Of a stretch of 64,000 nucleotides of DNA, positions 1 to 10,840 are shown piece after piece. The notes beneath the pieces were generated by a model. That model made no database searches. It was not told where the DNA came from and saw only the letters and a list, made by a program, of their open reading frames with translations. Numbering within the stretch: the stretch's first letter is position 1; each line of letters begins with the position of its first letter. The translations under genes and the position numbers were made by a program. Origin of the DNA: Site-B1 sp963827785. GTDB lineage: Bacteria > Bacteroidota > Bacteroidia > Flavobacteriales > Flavobacteriaceae. Location of the stretch: contig CAWHCT010000015.1 in NCBI GenBank assembly GCA_963827785.1, positions 1-64,000 of the forward strand. Reading direction: 5' to 3'.

Positions 1-101
1 GCACTGTCAAAGCCAAGCAAAAAACCTCCTAATGCAACAATTAAACTAATTAGTATTGTGTAAGATTTATTCATTTGCATTTTAGGTTCCTGACTTTTCA
101 T
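1..101 (-). CDS. Sugar MFS transporter, N-terminal fragment
   Basis: This partial gene runs off the left edge. The reverse strand from an ATG at 101 reads MKSQEPKMQMNKSYTIL, followed by a first membrane helix ending GGFLLGFD. That motif is typical of helix 1 in sugar-porter MFS proteins (GGFLFGYD in the xylose/glucose symporter group). It begins 20 bases after the GH30 stop and is co-directional with the PUL, so it probably imports glucose or short glucans released by the neighbouring hydrolases. Only 33 residues are visible, so substrate and completeness cannot be judged. Confidence 0.7.
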   Translation of the reverse strand, partial: MKSQEPKMQMNKSYTILISLIVALGGFLLGFDS

Positions 102-120
102 ATTGGTTGGTTATTTTTTC

Positions 121-1614
121 TTACAGAACTATTGTTTGAATGGATCTTGCAGGCATTTTTAAGGTTGCGGTTTTACCTTGTATGGTTAGCATGTAATCTA
201 AAGCATCGTCACTTTCATTTAGTGCAACTACTACCAGGCTTCCATCAGTATTGATAAAAGATGTGGCACTCAAATGGTTTGCAGTTGTTCCCGTTGTTAG
301 TCTTTTAGCACCAGGTCTGATAAATTTAGAAAAATGCCCAATGTAATAATATGAATTGGTAAAAGTCAACAATCCTGTTGCTGTATCACCATGAACAGGA
401 GCAAAACATAAATTACCAACATGATTTGGACCTCCGGTTTCATCCAAGAGAATGTTCCAGTCCGTCCATGCAACAGTCCCGTTATTAAAATCGTTTATCA
501 TGGCTTTAGCATAGCGTTCGGCCAGTTTAGGATCCTCGATTCTTGCCAGTTCGTATTTTTCATTACAACCTTCAGTGAAGATCAATTTCTTATCTGGAAA
601 AGCTTCATTAACAGCAGCGACATTTTTGAACATAGGAGTTCCATCTTTCCAATCTTCATACCAATGAAATCCGGTTCCCCAAACATATTTGTTGGCTTCA
701 GGATCACTTAAGATAACATTAGCTCTTTCAAATAATAAATCTCTGTTATGATCCCAGACTATAATATTTTTATCACCCAGTCCTTCTTTTTCCAGAGTTG
801 GGCCCAAATAATTCTTTAGAAAATCGCGTTCTTCTTCTGCCGTATATATGCATGATTCCCAGGTTTGTTTCGCCATGGGTTCGTTTTGAATAGATAGGCC
901 CCAAATAGGGATTCCTTCTTTTTCATATTCTTTGATAAACTTTGCATAGTAGTTTGCCCAAGGTTGATAATACTCTGGTTTAAGCTTTCCGCCTTGCAGC
1001 ATGTTGTTGGTTGTTTTCATGAATGCCGGAGGGCTCCATGGACTGGCAAATATAGGTAACTCACCACCTGTAGCTTCAATAGCAAGTTTTGTAAACGGAA
1101 TTCGAAATTCCCTATCATGATCAATATTGAAAGAAGTTAATTCTGCGTCTCCTTCTTCAATGTATGTGTAACTATAAGGTGAGAAATCGCAACTGTGAAT
1201 TATAGTGCGTCCCAGAGAATAGCCAATTCCCTTTTCCTTATTGAAATAAGCTTCCATGAATAATTTTTGCTGATCTTCCTTTAATTTATAAAATGTTTCA
1301 GCAGAAGCATCTGTAAACGCGGCTCCAATCCCAACAAAAGTTTGATGTTGCTTATCAGGATTTACCAAAATTGAAGACTGCGTTTCCAATGGTTGTTCAA
1401 ATTCTTTGAATTCCACATCTTCTTTGGTTAGTTTCAGCTTGATGTTATTTTCTGCTGTAGTTGTGTAAACTTTGTTTTTTGATAAATCCAAATTACTAGA
1501 AATTGCTTGTGATTTGTAATTTGATACTTGCTTTTCACTTTGCTCTTGGCAGCTTGTTGTTGCAAACAATACAATTGTGAAAATAATCAATTTAGATAAG
1601 TCAATTTTTTGCAT
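121..1614 (-). CDS. GH30 family glycoside hydrolase lipoprotein (beta-glucanase)
   Basis: The protein has 497 residues with a lipoprotein signal (Cys22 after a hydrophobic stretch), so it is probably anchored in the outer membrane or periplasm. The GH30 (beta/alpha)8 signature is clear: the acid/base Glu245 lies in GLSIQNEP and the nucleophile Glu348 in IFTEGC, with GIGAAFTDASA near residue 95. GH30 enzymes act on beta-1,6-glucans, glucosides or xylans. Beside a GH16 laminarinase and a SusCD pair, the most likely job is removing beta-1,6-linked glucose branches from laminarin, as in other marine flavobacterial laminarin loci; this is inferred from context. It is the last hydrolase before a sugar MFS gene. 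Confidence 0.9.
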   Translation of the reverse strand: MQKIDLSKLIIFTIVLFATTSCQEQSEKQVSNYKSQAISSNLDLSKNKVYTTTAENNIKLKLTKEDVEFKEFEQPLETQSSILVNPDKQHQTFVGIGAAFTDASAETFYKLKEDQQKLFMEAYFNKEKGIGYSLGRTIIHSCDFSPYSYTYIEEGDAELTSFNIDHDREFRIPFTKLAIEATGGELPIFASPWSPPAFMKTTNNMLQGGKLKPEYYQPWANYYAKFIKEYEKEGIPIWGLSIQNEPMAKQTWESCIYTAEEERDFLKNYLGPTLEKEGLGDKNIIVWDHNRDLLFERANVILSDPEANKYVWGTGFHWYEDWKDGTPMFKNVAAVNEAFPDKKLIFTEGCNEKYELARIEDPKLAERYAKAMINDFNNGTVAWTDWNILLDETGGPNHVGNLCFAPVHGDTATGLLTFTNSYYYIGHFSKFIRPGAKRLTTGTTANHLSATSFINTDGSLVVVALNESDDALDYMLTIQGKTATLKMPARSIQTIVL

Positions 1615-1664
1615 AGTCAGTTAATTATTGCAGGAAAAGGGAAGAAGAGGGAATGAAACAATTT

Positions 1665-1698
1665 AAAAAAGGCCAATAGGTGGGCTATTGACCTTTTC
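1665..1698 (-). terminator. Hairpin with T-tract after GH16 gene
   Basis: An inverted repeat (AAAAGGCCAATAG / CTATTGACCTTTT, one mismatch, 5-base loop) lies between the GH16 stop and the GH30 start. On the minus strand it is followed by a T-run, as expected for an intrinsic terminator or a transcript-processing hairpin that sets the GH30/GH16 ratio. Confidence 0.6.
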
Positions 1699-1740
1699 AT
1701 TAGACTAATATATAAATTTTATTAAAAACATGTCTCTATA

Positions 1741-2892
1741 TTATTGGTATACTCTTATATAATCAATTTCCATTGCACTTTGTGTAAAAGCGGGATCAAT
1801 TCCTGGTTCTATAGCAATATTTAGTATAATATATTGATCAGTATCAAAAGGCCAGGTATCTGAATTTTTTGTAGCTGGATTATAGGTATAATGAACAACA
1901 TCATCAACACTAAATTCCATTTTTTCTTCAGTCCACTCTAAAGCATATACATGAAACGCACTTGAAGCGGTTGAAATGGTTTGGCCTCCATGATTAATTG
2001 TGGCGCCATAGCTTGAAGGGGTATGAATGGCACTTGACACATAATTCTGATTGCTCCCCCAATGCTCCATGATGTCAATTTCACCACAAGCAGGCCAACC
2101 AACCGCCCCATATCCCTGAGTTTCCCAATAGGCTCCAGCTTCATTTATATTCCTTCCTAACAGCCATATAGCCGGCCAGGTTCCTACACCTGTCGGCAAC
2201 TTTGCACGAACTTCTACGCGGCCATAAGTGAATGCAAATTTAGAATTTAGTCTTGCTGAGGTATACTCTTTTGTATGTCCTTGATCTGTAAACACTTCTT
2301 TTTTTGCAATGATATTTAAAAATCCACCGTTCACATTTGAATTATCTGTACGATTCGTGTAATGCTGAACTTCTCCGTTAAACCAGCTACCACCAGCGGG
2401 AAGTTGTGTTTGATGAAACCAATTGGCTGAATTTATAGCACCAGTACCATTAAACTCATCAGACCAAACCAATTGAGGACCATTGTCCTGAAGATAAACA
2501 GTAATTGTTTGAAATGTACTTACAGAATGATTGGTGCTTGAATAAGCAAATACCGTAACCAAATAACTGTTTGCACCTTGATTTGTAAAGGTATAATCAA
2601 TGTTTCCTGAATAGCTTTCAATTTCCTCACCGGAATCGAATTTAAAGCCATATTTTATGGCATCTGTAGCGGTTGCTGTGCATTGAATAACTCCTGAGCC
2701 ATCACCATTTGGATTATTGGAATCTGCACCGACAATAATTATTGAAAGTGTCAAATTAGATGGAATAATGGCCACTGGTCCGGTATCATCATCAGAAGAG
2801 CCAGTGCCATCACTGCCGTTAGAGCATGATATTAATGTTCCTAAAATTAAGAGTGATAAAATAAAGATTGTTACAATTGGAATCTTTTTCAT
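1741..2892 (-). CDS. GH16 laminarinase-like endo-beta-1,3-glucanase lipoprotein
   Basis: The protein has 383 residues. A lipoprotein signal ends at Cys23 (LISC), a PKD-like beta-sandwich spans about 45-135, and the GH16 catalytic domain spans about 140-383. The diagnostic motif GEIDIMEHWG places the nucleophile at Glu271 and the acid/base at Glu276, with Asp273 between. The motif with the extra Met is the laminarinase/lichenase type, not the kappa-carrageenase or agarase type. It probably cleaves laminarin at the cell surface into oligosaccharides for the SusCD importer encoded upstream. It sits between a PKD lipoprotein and GH30 in the same orientation and is fully intact, unlike the susC and susD genes. 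Confidence 0.9.
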   Translation of the reverse strand: MKKIPIVTIFILSLLILGTLISCSNGSDGTGSSDDDTGPVAIIPSNLTLSIIIVGADSNNPNGDGSGVIQCTATATDAIKYGFKFDSGEEIESYSGNIDYTFTNQGANSYLVTVFAYSSTNHSVSTFQTITVYLQDNGPQLVWSDEFNGTGAINSANWFHQTQLPAGGSWFNGEVQHYTNRTDNSNVNGGFLNIIAKKEVFTDQGHTKEYTSARLNSKFAFTYGRVEVRAKLPTGVGTWPAIWLLGRNINEAGAYWETQGYGAVGWPACGEIDIMEHWGSNQNYVSSAIHTPSSYGATINHGGQTISTASSAFHVYALEWTEEKMEFSVDDVVHYTYNPATKNSDTWPFDTDQYIILNIAIEPGIDPAFTQSAMEIDYIRVYQ

Positions 2893-2924
2893 AAACTGAC
2901 ACCTTGAGGTTAATTAATAAACGT

Positions 2925-2960
2925 AAAAGAAAGGGTTGATAAAAACCATCCCTTTCTTTA
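2925..2960 (-). terminator. Intergenic hairpin between PKD lipoprotein and GH16
   Basis: A 10-bp perfect stem (AAAGAAAGGG / CCCTTTCTTT) with a 14-base loop lies in the 88-bp gap upstream of GH16. On the minus strand it is followed by a pyrimidine-rich run. It could be a weak terminator or an RNA-stability element separating the binding-protein and hydrolase parts of the PUL transcript. Confidence 0.45.
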
Positions 2961-2980
2961 TTTCTAATATACTAATTCTA

Positions 2981-3901
2981 CTATTCCGGTATTAATGTAA
3001 ACCACCAATTAAATTCACCATTACCATCAGTAGATGTTACTATCATTTCATTGGCGGAACGACTGTGAATAATATACTGATGATTTCCACCTATATAATA
3101 GCCAAAAAAGCCAATTCCGGTCAAGCTTAAAGTTTCTGTTCCACCCGGAGCAGTAATAGACCAATTAGTTGTATAATCATCAAATACGTATTGTATAATA
3201 TCGGCTCCTTCTGCTTCGCCACCGGAACCACCTAGACCATCAAGTTCATTGATTAATCCGTCTCTGCCAAATATCCATCCATCTTCTCCTGTATCATGAG
3301 TCATAGTACCGTCTTCATTAAATGTGTATCTGTCATCATACATACCTGTATGGGCTTTTTCATTGGGTCCTGCACCATACCACTCAGCATTAGTAGTTCC
3401 ACCCGGAGGGCCTAAGCCGAAGTGCTTGTTAATATCAGCAGCAATCTTCCAGGTTCTCGTACCATTGGCATAAAGCATTTCAAGCAGATCTGCAGGAGGT
3501 TCATAAAGTGCCAGTACATTCACTTCTATTGTTTTAGAAGAAGAAATCCCCCCTGTTCCGTATGCAACTACGGTAACAGCATAGGTATTATTTCCCAGCA
3601 CGGTAAAATTGTGTTCAACCAAACCATTAGTTTGCAATTTAGTCACCCCCTGAACAACAAAATGAAATGATGTGGCATCATTTGCAGTTGCAGAAAGTTG
3701 TACAATCCCACTACCTAATCCTGGAGCGGCTGTTTCTTCATAAGTTCCATCTCCATCTGGATCATCCAAATAGGTAAGTGATATGTCAATATTACTAGGA
3801 GTTACAAGATCTCCTATGGTGAGATCGTCTTCCTGGCAGCTACTGAATACTAAAACAAAGCCTAAAATCGGAATTAATAATTTATATTTTAAATTTTTCA
3901 T
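2981..3901 (-). CDS. PKD-domain surface glycan-binding lipoprotein
   Basis: The protein has 306 residues. The signal peptide ends at SSC (Cys22) followed by acidic residues QEDD, the usual outer-membrane export signal of Bacteroidota lipoproteins. Residues about 35-130 look like a PKD/Ig fold and share their pattern (GDGSGVIQCTATATDA in GH16, LGSGIVQLSATANDA here) with the N-terminal domain of the adjacent GH16 enzyme. The rest (about 140-306) is rich in Trp, Tyr and Gly with no catalytic motif I recognise, suggesting a carbohydrate-binding module. Its position after the SusD and SusE-like genes fits a surface glycan-binding protein presenting laminarin. Substrate is inferred from context. 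Confidence 0.75.
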   Translation of the reverse strand: MKNLKYKLLIPILGFVLVFSSCQEDDLTIGDLVTPSNIDISLTYLDDPDGDGTYEETAAPGLGSGIVQLSATANDATSFHFVVQGVTKLQTNGLVEHNFTVLGNNTYAVTVVAYGTGGISSSKTIEVNVLALYEPPADLLEMLYANGTRTWKIAADINKHFGLGPPGGTTNAEWYGAGPNEKAHTGMYDDRYTFNEDGTMTHDTGEDGWIFGRDGLINELDGLGGSGGEAEGADIIQYVFDDYTTNWSITAPGGTETLSLTGIGFFGYYIGGNHQYIIHSRSANEMIVTSTDGNGEFNWWFTLIPE

Positions 3902-3922
3902 TTTTTATAGTTTTATTTTAAT

Positions 3923-5953
3923 TTAATCTGTAAGGGTTATATCATCAAAGTAATATACCGAACCGTCTCCTGCAACATCAAAATCAAAGAATATTACAAC
4001 TTTTACATAGTCCGCTGCTGGAGCTAAGCTAAAGTCATACACCAATTCTTCCCACCCATCTGCTACTGTAGTAGTCAAATCAACTTCGTGCGATATACTA
4101 TTATCTGCATTCTCTAATTTAAATTTTACAACTGCACCTACTTTTGGCGACCATGTTTTCATACTTATTTTACTATAAGTATCCAAGTCTACGGAAGGTA
4201 CGTCAAAAAATAACCCAGCCCAAGTTTCAGCTCCTGCCGCTTTATCAAACATACCAACACTTGAGTTACATTTCCTAATCCTGAAGGTAAATCATCTAAT
4301 ACAGCAACTCCAAAGCCTGCATTTCCAAAAGCACCCCCATTTGGTGCTACACCTTCAAAATCTTCTGCCACTAATGGTGGTGTTCCAGTATTTCTTAACT
4401 GAATATCATCAAAGTAATAGACTGAACCATCTCCTGCAACATCAAAATCAAAGAATATTACAACTTTTACGTAGTCCGCTGCTGGAGCTCCACTAAAGTC
4501 ATACACTAATTCTTCCCAAGCATCGGTAACAGTTGTAGTCAAATCAACTTCGTCCAAATACTTTTGGATCAGCATTCTCTATTTTTAATTTTACGACTGC
4601 ACCTACTTTCGGCGACCATGTTTTTACACTTATATTACTATACGTATCTAAGTCTAGAAGGTACATCAAAAAATAATCCAGCCCATGTTTCTGCACCTGC
4701 CGCTTTATCAAACTTACCTACATCATCAGTAACATTTCCTGATCCTGAAGGTAGATCGTCTAGAGTAATAACTTCTCCGTAGCCTGCATTTCCAAAAGCA
4801 CCTACATTTGGTGCCAGACCTTAAAATCTTCAACCATTAATTTAGCAAATGCATCCAGATGCAGCTAGCCACTTGCTTAATATTATCTATATAGAACGTC
4901 CAATCAGCTACTTCCATCTCCTACGTTCCAAAATCAAAGAACAATACTATTTTTTGATAAGTATTTGCTGTATCAATATCACTTAAATCAAATAACACGT
5001 CTTCCCATGCACTGCATTTCCAACAGTTGTAGCTACTTTTTCAAAGATAATATTTGCATCATCAAGATTTTCTAGCTTTTAGTAATACTCTTCCTCCCGG
5101 TCTAGGTGACCAAACATCCATTTTTATGACTTTATTTGTCAGAAAAATCAATAGGTGCTGACAATGTAATAACATTACCAGCCCATACTTTCACCTGCAC
5201 CTTTAATAATTTGTCCTACTGTTGCTGACTCATTACCATTTGTATCAGGATTATCTATAACGGCATTTGATGCTCCACCAAATCCTTGGAAAACACTTGC
5301 ATCAAAAATTTCAAAATCAATTGGTAATTCTACAGGTGAAGACATTGTTACAACCTGAGTTAATTCAGTTGTTTCTGCGTACCACCACTTAACGCGACCA
5401 CTTTAATGGTATAATCTCCAACTGCAGGATATTCAAAACTAACAGTACCATCTAAACCTAATGGTGTTGCCTTCTTCGTCTGGATTGGATGTATCAAAGT
5501 ACACTAAAAACGAAGCGGCAAAATCTGCGGTAGCTGATACATTGATAAGAAATGGATTTGAAGGATCAATTTCTGCAGTTATTTCTAAATTTTCAGGTGC
5601 TCTAAATGACACAACTAAATCTTGTGAAACTGTTGTATTTAAACCAGTAATACCAATAGCTTCTATACCTAACTGTATAAGTTCCTTCTGCATAAATATG
5701 CTCTACATGCTCTCCTTGATGAAATACTAATAGGTTCTGCTGTATCATCACCTAACGATATATTGTAAGATACTCCTCCATCAGAATTAGGTGTTATTGT
5801 TACTAATCCCGTATTGTCTTGTGTAATTAGAAACAGAGCAGACACATTTGAAGGTGCCGTCACACTATCAACATAGCTTAGATCAATATCGTCTTCTGAA
5901 CAACTTATAAAGAAGATCAAAGCTAAACTTAATATATATTTTATTGTTTTCAT
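3923..5953 (-). pseudogene. SusE-like multi-domain glycan-binding lipoprotein, broken by frameshifts
   Basis: The gene begins at 5953 with a lipoprotein signal (MKTIKYILSLALIFFISC) followed by SEDDIDL, placed where SusE/SusF-type proteins are expected after SusD. It ends at 3923 with YYFDDITLTD. Between these ends the frame shifts many times; readable pieces include 5669-5953, 5439-5693, 4189-4575 and 3923-4252. The N-terminal third looks like an Ig/Fn3-type domain. The rest is made of repeated beta-sandwich modules with the pattern WEELVYDF..APAADYVKVVIFFDF..GSVYYFDD, like CBM4/9-type binding domains. Undamaged length would be about 670 residues. The conserved peptides survive between breaks, so the indels are recent or are sequence errors. 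Confidence 0.7.
3940..4835 (-). repeat. Tandem duplication of a carbohydrate-binding module (period about 463 bp)
   Basis: Two consecutive DNA segments, roughly 3940-4370 and 4405-4835, are close to identical. For example, CCTGCAACATCAAAATCAAA occurs near 3970 and again near 4434, about 463 bases apart. A more diverged third unit follows at about 4850-5330. They encode successive copies of the same glycan-binding beta-sandwich. This repeat could mislead assembly and correction and may explain part of the local indel load. Confidence 0.75.
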
Positions 5954-5971
5954 ATCTATTTTTTTTAATTT

Positions 5972-7460
5972 TTAATATCCTGGATTTTGTTCCCATCTAT
6001 TACCTGATAATAATATTTCTTCAATAGGTATTGGGAAAAGTTCATGTTTTCCGTCCTGGAAACCATCAATTTCTTGAGCAGCTCTGTCCTGTTCTTACCA
6101 GATCAAAGAAACGATGTCCTTCACCTACTAATTCAACACGACGTTCTTTATAAATATCGTTAGTTAAATTAGTTCCTGTTGATGTTATACTTGCTAAAGT
6201 AGCTCTGTTACGTACTTGATTTAAATAATCTTGTGCTCTACTATCACTAGATATTTCCTCTATTTAAAGCTTCAGCAGCCATTAATAATACATCTGCATA
6301 TCTAATTGCACGGTAATTATCAGGATTTGTTAGTGCCGCATCACCATTATTTAAATCGCCTTTTCGTGCCATTATTTTTCTGTTAAAATAACCCGTTTGT
6401 TCATAACCAGCTGATTCATCATAAGATGAACCTGGATGATCTGCTATCCATTGTTCTATATCTAATATAGAATATTCTAAACGAATATCTCCATGGCTCA
6501 AAAGCATCAACTACTTCTTGAACAGGAACATTAAAACTATAGCCAGCATCAAAGAATCCGGTGGAATCTACAAAACCTCTTGGACCATTAAAATATGCTG
6601 CATAGTTACCTTCAAGACATTGGAAACAACCAAAGCTACCTCCTTCAACATCAGAATATTGAACTTCGAAAACAGATTCTATGTTATTTTCGTTGTAGCG
6701 TTCAAACAAATCAGGATACTCTGCAGTTGTCAACAATCGGTGTGGACCATTATTTATTAAATCTTCCAAAACTGCTGCAGATTCAGCAAATTTATCTTGA
6801 TATAAATATACTTTTCCTAATAATGCTTGTGCAGCACCTTTAGTAACTCTACCTGTTTGATTTTGTACATAAGGTAAATTAGCAGCAGCAAAGATTAAAT
6901 CTTCTTCAATTAATGCATAAACTTCTGCTGTAGGTGTTCTATCAATATTAAATTGATCTCCAAATTGTATTCGTTTATCAACTAGCATAGGAACATCTCC
7001 CCACCATTTTACTAATATAAAATTATAATATGCTCTTAAAAATCTTGTTTGAGCAATAACACTTGTTTTGTTTGCAAAATCTGTTTTATCCTGAAATTCC
7101 ATAATATAATTACAACGGTTTACAGCTTCGTACATCCATTGCCACATAGTTCTTAATCCACCACCACTTTGACCTACAGCTGAATGAATCATATCATCAA
7201 TTTCCTGAATATATGGTGAATCTGTTGCACTTTCACCTCCACATAAAGTATTATCTGAAGCTATTTCTGCAAATTGAACAAATTTTGATGTTGTTTGTAA
7301 ATAATCATAAGCAGCAACTAATGCGCGTTGATAATCTTCTTCTGAATTAAAAAAGGTTTCAGAATTTTCATCTGGTGAATCCACATCTACAAAATCATCA
7401 CTACAAGATAGCATGATAAAAACTGTAAAAATGATATAATATAATTTTTAAATTTTTCAT
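5972..7460 (-). pseudogene. susD: SusD/RagB family starch-binding-like lipoprotein, frameshifted
   Basis: Restoring the frame gives an outer-membrane SusD homologue of about 490 residues. The start at 7460 (MKNLKII...) leads to a lipobox LSC just upstream of SDDFVDVDSPDENS; a +1 base near 7430 breaks this signal. The main frame 6419-7414 carries TPR-like SusD sequence (YNFILVKWWGDVPML, KGAAQALLGKVYLY). Further breaks occur near 6495 (+1), 6260 (+1) and 6096. The C-terminus recovers as ERRVELVGEGHRFFDLVRTG and ends WEQNPGY, both strong SusD hallmarks. It starts 9 bases after susC. SusD proteins cap the SusC pore and bind the glycan. The conserved blocks between breaks argue for recent inactivation or sequence error. 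Confidence 0.8.
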
Positions 7461-7469
7461 AATACTTAA

Positions 7470-10400
7470 TTAAAATTTTACGTTAACTCCTAATAAAACT
7501 GTCATAGCAGTTGGGTAAAACCCTTGATCTATTCCACCACCAATTGGTGCACCTGTTCCTGCTGTTGGATCATAACCACTATACTCAGTTAATGTGAATA
7601 AATTATTTCCTGAAAGATAAATTCTTAACTTATCTATTTTAGAATCATCGTCATCGTTAGAAAACGTATACCCTAATTGTACATTTTGTAAACGAACAAA
7701 AGAACCATCTTCTACATAAAAATCAGAAAAAACTGTATTAGAAGTTGCTCCAGTTGTTACTCTTGGTGCTGAATTAGTTGTACCAGGACCAGTCCAACGA
7801 TCTAAGTACGAATTAGGTTTATTTGTAAAATGCAGATTACGTTCATAATTACGAACAATCTCATTTCCTAAGAGATGCAAAAGCATAGGCTGCAAAATCC
7901 CAATTTTTATAATCAAAAGATAAATTAAGACCCATAGTAGCAGCAGGTAAAGGATTACCAAGATTTACTCTATCATCTAAATCAATAACACCATCGCCAT
8001 TTTGATCTACAAATTTCCAATCTCCGGTTGTGGTGCTAATATCTAGTATACTGCTGAATTATCAATTTCACTTTGATTTTGAAAAATACCATCTGTTTCA
8101 TACCCTATAAAATAACCTAAAGGAAATCCTGCTTCCATTCTGGATATATGCAGGTTGAGAAATTCCAAAACCACCACCTTCAAGAAATTCACCTTCTCCA
8201 CTTACTGAAACAACCTCATTTTTAATTGCAGTAACATTATACTTGACACTAAATTTAAAATTATCACTAAATCTATCTGAATAGCCAATTGCAAATTCAA
8301 TACCTTTATTTTCAACTATTCCTGCATTTACAACAGGTGGTGCTCCTGTACCTAACAATCCAGATACTTCAGGTGATACCAATAAGATCTTCTGTTCTTC
8401 TTTTAAAATAATCAGTTGTAATATCAACTTTACTATTTAAAATACGTATATCTAATCCTATATCCAATGTTTTTTGTTTTTCCCATTTAATTATAGGATT
8501 GGCAATTCCACCACTTGCAGCTCCAAAAAACTCATCTTCTCTATCATTACCACCAAAAAAATAGGTTCCTTCACCATTAAGTAGTGATACAAATCTATAA
8601 TCACCTATTCTGTCATTACCTAAAATCCCGTATGATGCTCTTACTTTTAATAGATCAAAGAAGTTATTATCACTCATGAAATCTTCATCTGATGCAACCC
8701 AGCCAATGGATCCAGAAGGAAAATATCCAAACTTGTTACCTGGAGGAAATCGTGTTGATCCATCTCTACGTACTACTGCAGAGAACAAATATTTTCCTTT
8801 ATAATCATATTGCACTCTTGTAAAATAGGATAATAATCTACCATCAAATGTTGGGTTTCGACCTAATTCCTCATATATATCTTCTTGTTCTCCAGCCTGA
8901 TCTACCGATGCATTTGCGTATATCATTATCTATTATATCGCGACCTATTCTTCCAGAAAATATCCACCTGAGGTTTCAAAAACCGACGTTCCTAAAAGTA
9001 CATTAACTTTATGCGCATCATTAAATGTGTTTTCGTATTTAATAAAGGCATCAAATGTGTAATCTCTAAAAATATCTAAACCTTCAAAAACTTGATTTCT
9101 TATAGTATTAAAAACCTTTCCAAGACCATAATAATCAATTGGATCAAAAGACTAATATTGACTACTTCAGCATAATTAAATTGATAATTTGCTTCAGCCG
9201 TAAAATGCTCTAAAAAGTTATACGATAAACCGGCAAAACCATTAAGCTTCATTACTTTAGTTCTATTATAGGTATTAGCAATTTGAGCTAGTGGATTAAT
9301 AACTTCAGCACCTAAACCATCTGCTAATGAATATTCACCAAATTCATCTCTTACAGGAATATTAGGTGCCATATTTAAAGCATTAAAAAGTACTGATCCT
9401 AAAGTGTTTTCTGGAAGACTTCTTCTATTTGTTCTGGTTAAAGTAAGCCCGGACTTAAATTTAAAATTCTCTAAAAAATCTAAATTATAACTTGCACTAT
9501 TTGTAAAACGTGTAAAATTAGATTTCTTACCTCCAACAATACCATCTTGTGTTAAAAATGACCCACTATAAGAGTATGATGATTTTTCTTTACCACCTTT
9601 AAAAGAAATACTATGCTCTTGTAATAGGTGCAGTTTGAAACACTTCATCTTGCCAATCTGTACCAACTCCTAATTCTGATAAATTAGTATATGGTGGTGT
9701 GCCTCCTCCATTAGCAACTGCTTCATTTACTATTATTGCATATTCAGTAGCATTTAACACTGGCATTTTTCGTGTTGTTTGTTGAATACCTGCATATGCA
9801 TTGTATTCAACAGTTAAAGGCATTTCTTTTCGTCCTGTTTTAGTTGTTATTAAAATAACACCATTAGCAGCTCTTACACCATAAATACCGGCAGTTGCAT
9901 CTTTAAGTACGTTTATACTTTCAATGTCATTAGGATTGATAACACTTAAGTCTTCAACTACATTACCATCCACTAAATTAAAGGTCTACTATCTCCATTT
10001 GTTGAAACACCTCTAATACTTATAGTTGCACCAGCTACCTGGAGATCCCGAATTGGTTGTAATATTAACACCAGCAACTTGACCTTGTAAAGCTTGCTCA
10101 ACTCGAGTTGGTTTTAATTTTTCAATTGTTTCAGTTGGATACAACGGAAACAGCACCTGTGATCTCTTTTTTCGTTTGTGTACCATAACCAATCACAACG
10201 ACTTCATCAAGTTGTGCTGCATCTTCTAACAGCGTAACATTAATTGTTGTGCTGTTACTGGTTACGGTAATTTCTTGAGTCAAAAATCCAATGTAGGAAA
10301 ATACCAGAATTGAATTTACCGGAACTTCGTTTAAGGCATACAGACCGTCAAAGTCAGTTGAAGCCCCTTTTGATGTGTTCTTGACAATTACATTTACACC

Positions 10401-10511
10401 TGGTAATGGAATACTGCCAGTATCTGTAACTGTACCACTAACATTTACAGTCTGACTGAATGCTAAAGTGGTAATTAAAAACAAGGTGAGGATTAAAATT
10501 TTTGATTTCAT
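7470..10511 (-). pseudogene. susC: SusC/RagA TonB-dependent outer-membrane glycan transporter, frameshifted
   Basis: Frame-corrected length is about 1010 residues. The start at 10511 (MKSKILILTLFLITTLAFSQ) gives a signal peptide. A carboxypeptidase-like domain follows (GTVTDTGSIPLPGVNVIVK), then the TonB box region LDEVVVIGYGTQTKKEITGAVS and the plug domain (NPNDIESINVLKDATAGIYG, GVILITTK). The barrel ends with aromatic LLGVNVKF. I can see at least ten breaks, e.g. +1 near 10135, +1 near 10036, -1 near 9978, +1 near 9622, -1 near 9150, and others near 8960, 8395, 8140, 8052 and 7880. It heads the susCD operon and would import laminarin oligosaccharides using TonB energy. Confidence 0.85.
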
Positions 10512-10840
10512 ATGTTTGTTTTTATTTTTTAAAAAGGTCTTAGTTGTAACATCAATCAAGGAAATTTCTTTATTTAGAAAATTAGATTTACCGATGTTTC
10601 AAATTGAGTTAATTTTTTAATCACATAAAAATAATAATAAATGTTAACAAAATCATAAAAAACAACACTACAAAAATCATACTTAACAAGGATTGGGCAT
10701 TTAATCGATTAAGTTTTATGATAAACACCATAAAATTAATGTTTTAGGGAAATATAAATTTATAAAATATCAGAATATAAGACTGTTAAAATATACGTAT
10801 GTTGTGGTAATGTATAGTTTTTTTAAAGCCTGTTGTGTCA
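10512..10840. promoter_or_regulatory. AT-rich susC upstream region with 12-bp palindrome
   Basis: This 329-bp gap separates susC from the 3' end of the sensor-regulator gene and must contain the susC promoter. It is strongly AT-rich. The only sharp symmetry I see is TTAATCGATTAA at 10701-10712, about 190 bp upstream of the susC start, which could be an operator for the adjacent LuxR-type regulator. No clear Bacteroidota -33/-7 promoter pair stands out, and no gene is visible here. Confidence 0.4.

Noticed and set aside
421..711. Plus-strand open frame of 96 codons inside the GH30 gene
   Set aside because: It lies antisense to a clear GH30 coding region, has no recognisable domain, and is typical of shadow frames. 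The same holds for other antisense frames such as 2717-2899, 11055-11357, 23959-24246 and 40649-40966.
1938..2144. Second coding frame within GH16
   Set aside because: It is an out-of-frame shadow of the conserved GH16 catalytic region and has no start signal or domain.
4564..5730. Several short frames on the plus strand across the broken lipoprotein
   Set aside because: They do not resemble proteins, and the minus-strand peptides match repeated glycan-binding modules, so the plus-strand frames are by-products.
10512..10840. Small RNA gene upstream of susC
   Set aside because: There is no stable multi-stem structure or terminator in this AT-rich gap, only a 12-bp palindrome.
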